Shown here piece by piece: positions 63,899-64,000 of a DNA stretch of 64,000 bases; within the stretch, counting starts at the first letter, position 1; the number at the start of each line of letters is the position of its first letter. The DNA lies in the NCBI GenBank assembly GCA_951812825.1, contig OX638324.1, positions 1,425,141 through 1,489,140 on the forward strand, read 5' to 3'. The DNA comes from an uncultured Dehalococcoidia bacterium (GTDB lineage Bacteria > Chloroflexota > Dehalococcoidia > Lucifugimonadales > GCA-2712585). Below the pieces are notes generated by a model. The model was not told the DNA's origin, searched no databases, and saw only the letters and a list, made by a program, of their open reading frames with translations. A program made the translations under genes and the position numbers.

Positions 63899-64000
63899 CC
63901 AGGCGTGCGCCGAAGTTATGCGGAGATATCAGTTGAGAACGAAACGCGAGGCAATCAGCTTTGCCCTACACTCCCTGGCTGGAGAGTGCTTCTCCATTGA
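63870..64000 (+). CDS. VapB-type antitoxin (3' partial)
   Basis: The frame from the ATG at 63870 reads MTRTNVDMDDQACAEVMRRY, then QLRTKREAISFALHSLAGECFSI, and is still open at the window end. The pattern R-T-N-(I/V)-D-(I/M)-D-D...L-x-T-K-R-E-A-(I/V) is the conserved core of VapB antitoxins that pair with VapC. The toxin gene should lie just beyond the window. It overlaps the preceding gene by 29 bases. Confidence 0.75.
   Translation, partial: MTRTNVDMDDQACAEVMRRYQLRTKREAISFALHSLAGECFSI

Overview
The window is 64 kb of GC-rich bacterial chromosome. It carries about 66 protein genes (two cut by the window edges), one tRNA-Pro, and many short intergenic repeats. The gene content suggests an uncultured aerobic heterotroph of the Chloroflexota, perhaps Dehalococcoidia/SAR202-like. 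The reasons are the catabolic oxidoreductase and hydrolase genes, a DUF1800/DUF1501 pair, two electron-transfer-flavoprotein loci, a GatC-like gene next to an amidase, and RF1 and PrmC with divergent GGQ and NPPY motif contexts. The taxonomy is an inference; no rRNA is present.

Layout. 1-4.8 kb: end of an etfA, then a minus-strand phnDCEE-type ABC transporter whose binding protein looks like the putative-selenate branch, behind a promoter and a structured leader. 5-9.3 kb: FAH-family hydrolase, aldehyde dehydrogenase, cupin, GatC-like protein, amidase. 9.4-12.6 kb: prfA-prmC, two tiny desulforedoxin-like genes, RidA. 12.7-20.6 kb: surface-anchored RskA-like protein, enoyl-CoA hydratase, two RDD membrane proteins, cyclase and phosphotriesterase. 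20.7-25.1 kb: BioD/DRTGG protein, speH-speE, FmdB-type zinc ribbon, dtd. 25.1-29.1 kb: toxin-antitoxin pair and a fur-znuACB operon with a visible promoter/operator. 29.5-39.2 kb: TPR protein, tRNA-Pro, oligopeptide-type binding lipoprotein plus GOLD-like lipoprotein, GMC oxidoreductase, LRR lipoprotein and a repeat-rich stretch with two gene relics. 39.6-46.8 kb: 2-oxoacid:ferredoxin oxidoreductase (korAB), vapBC, eukaryote-type glutamine synthetase (glnII), etfBA. 46.8-50.2 kb: HigA remnant, DUF2520-panB-panC operon, candidate small RNA. 50.3-56.2 kb: DUF1800-DUF1501, NHL propeller protein, class IV aminotransferase, aldo/keto reductase. 56.2-58.4 kb: operon of a GlcG-like protein, a 357-residue partner and a UGSC-family selenoprotein read through an in-frame UGA. 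58.6-64 kb: membrane protein with a winged-helix-like tail, DUF805 fusion, D-aminoacylase, excisionase-like protein and a partial VapB.

The most notable result is the UGSC selenoprotein. A conceptual translation that stops at UGA breaks it into two pieces, but the reading frame continues through a U-G-S-C motif. A 6-bp hairpin with a G-starting loop begins 13 nt after the UGA, a position that fits a bacterial SECIS. The selenate-like transporter at the other end of the window makes selenium use by this organism plausible. Other items are two desulforedoxin-sized genes (47 and 39 aa), a lipoprotein that seems to start at ATC, promoter-flanking operator dyads at glnII and vapBC, and a roughly 65-nt RNA candidate with its own promoter and terminator. 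At least five families of short palindromic repeats occur in composite blocks, one of them exactly at the breakpoint of a truncated duplicate of the GMC oxidoreductase gene.
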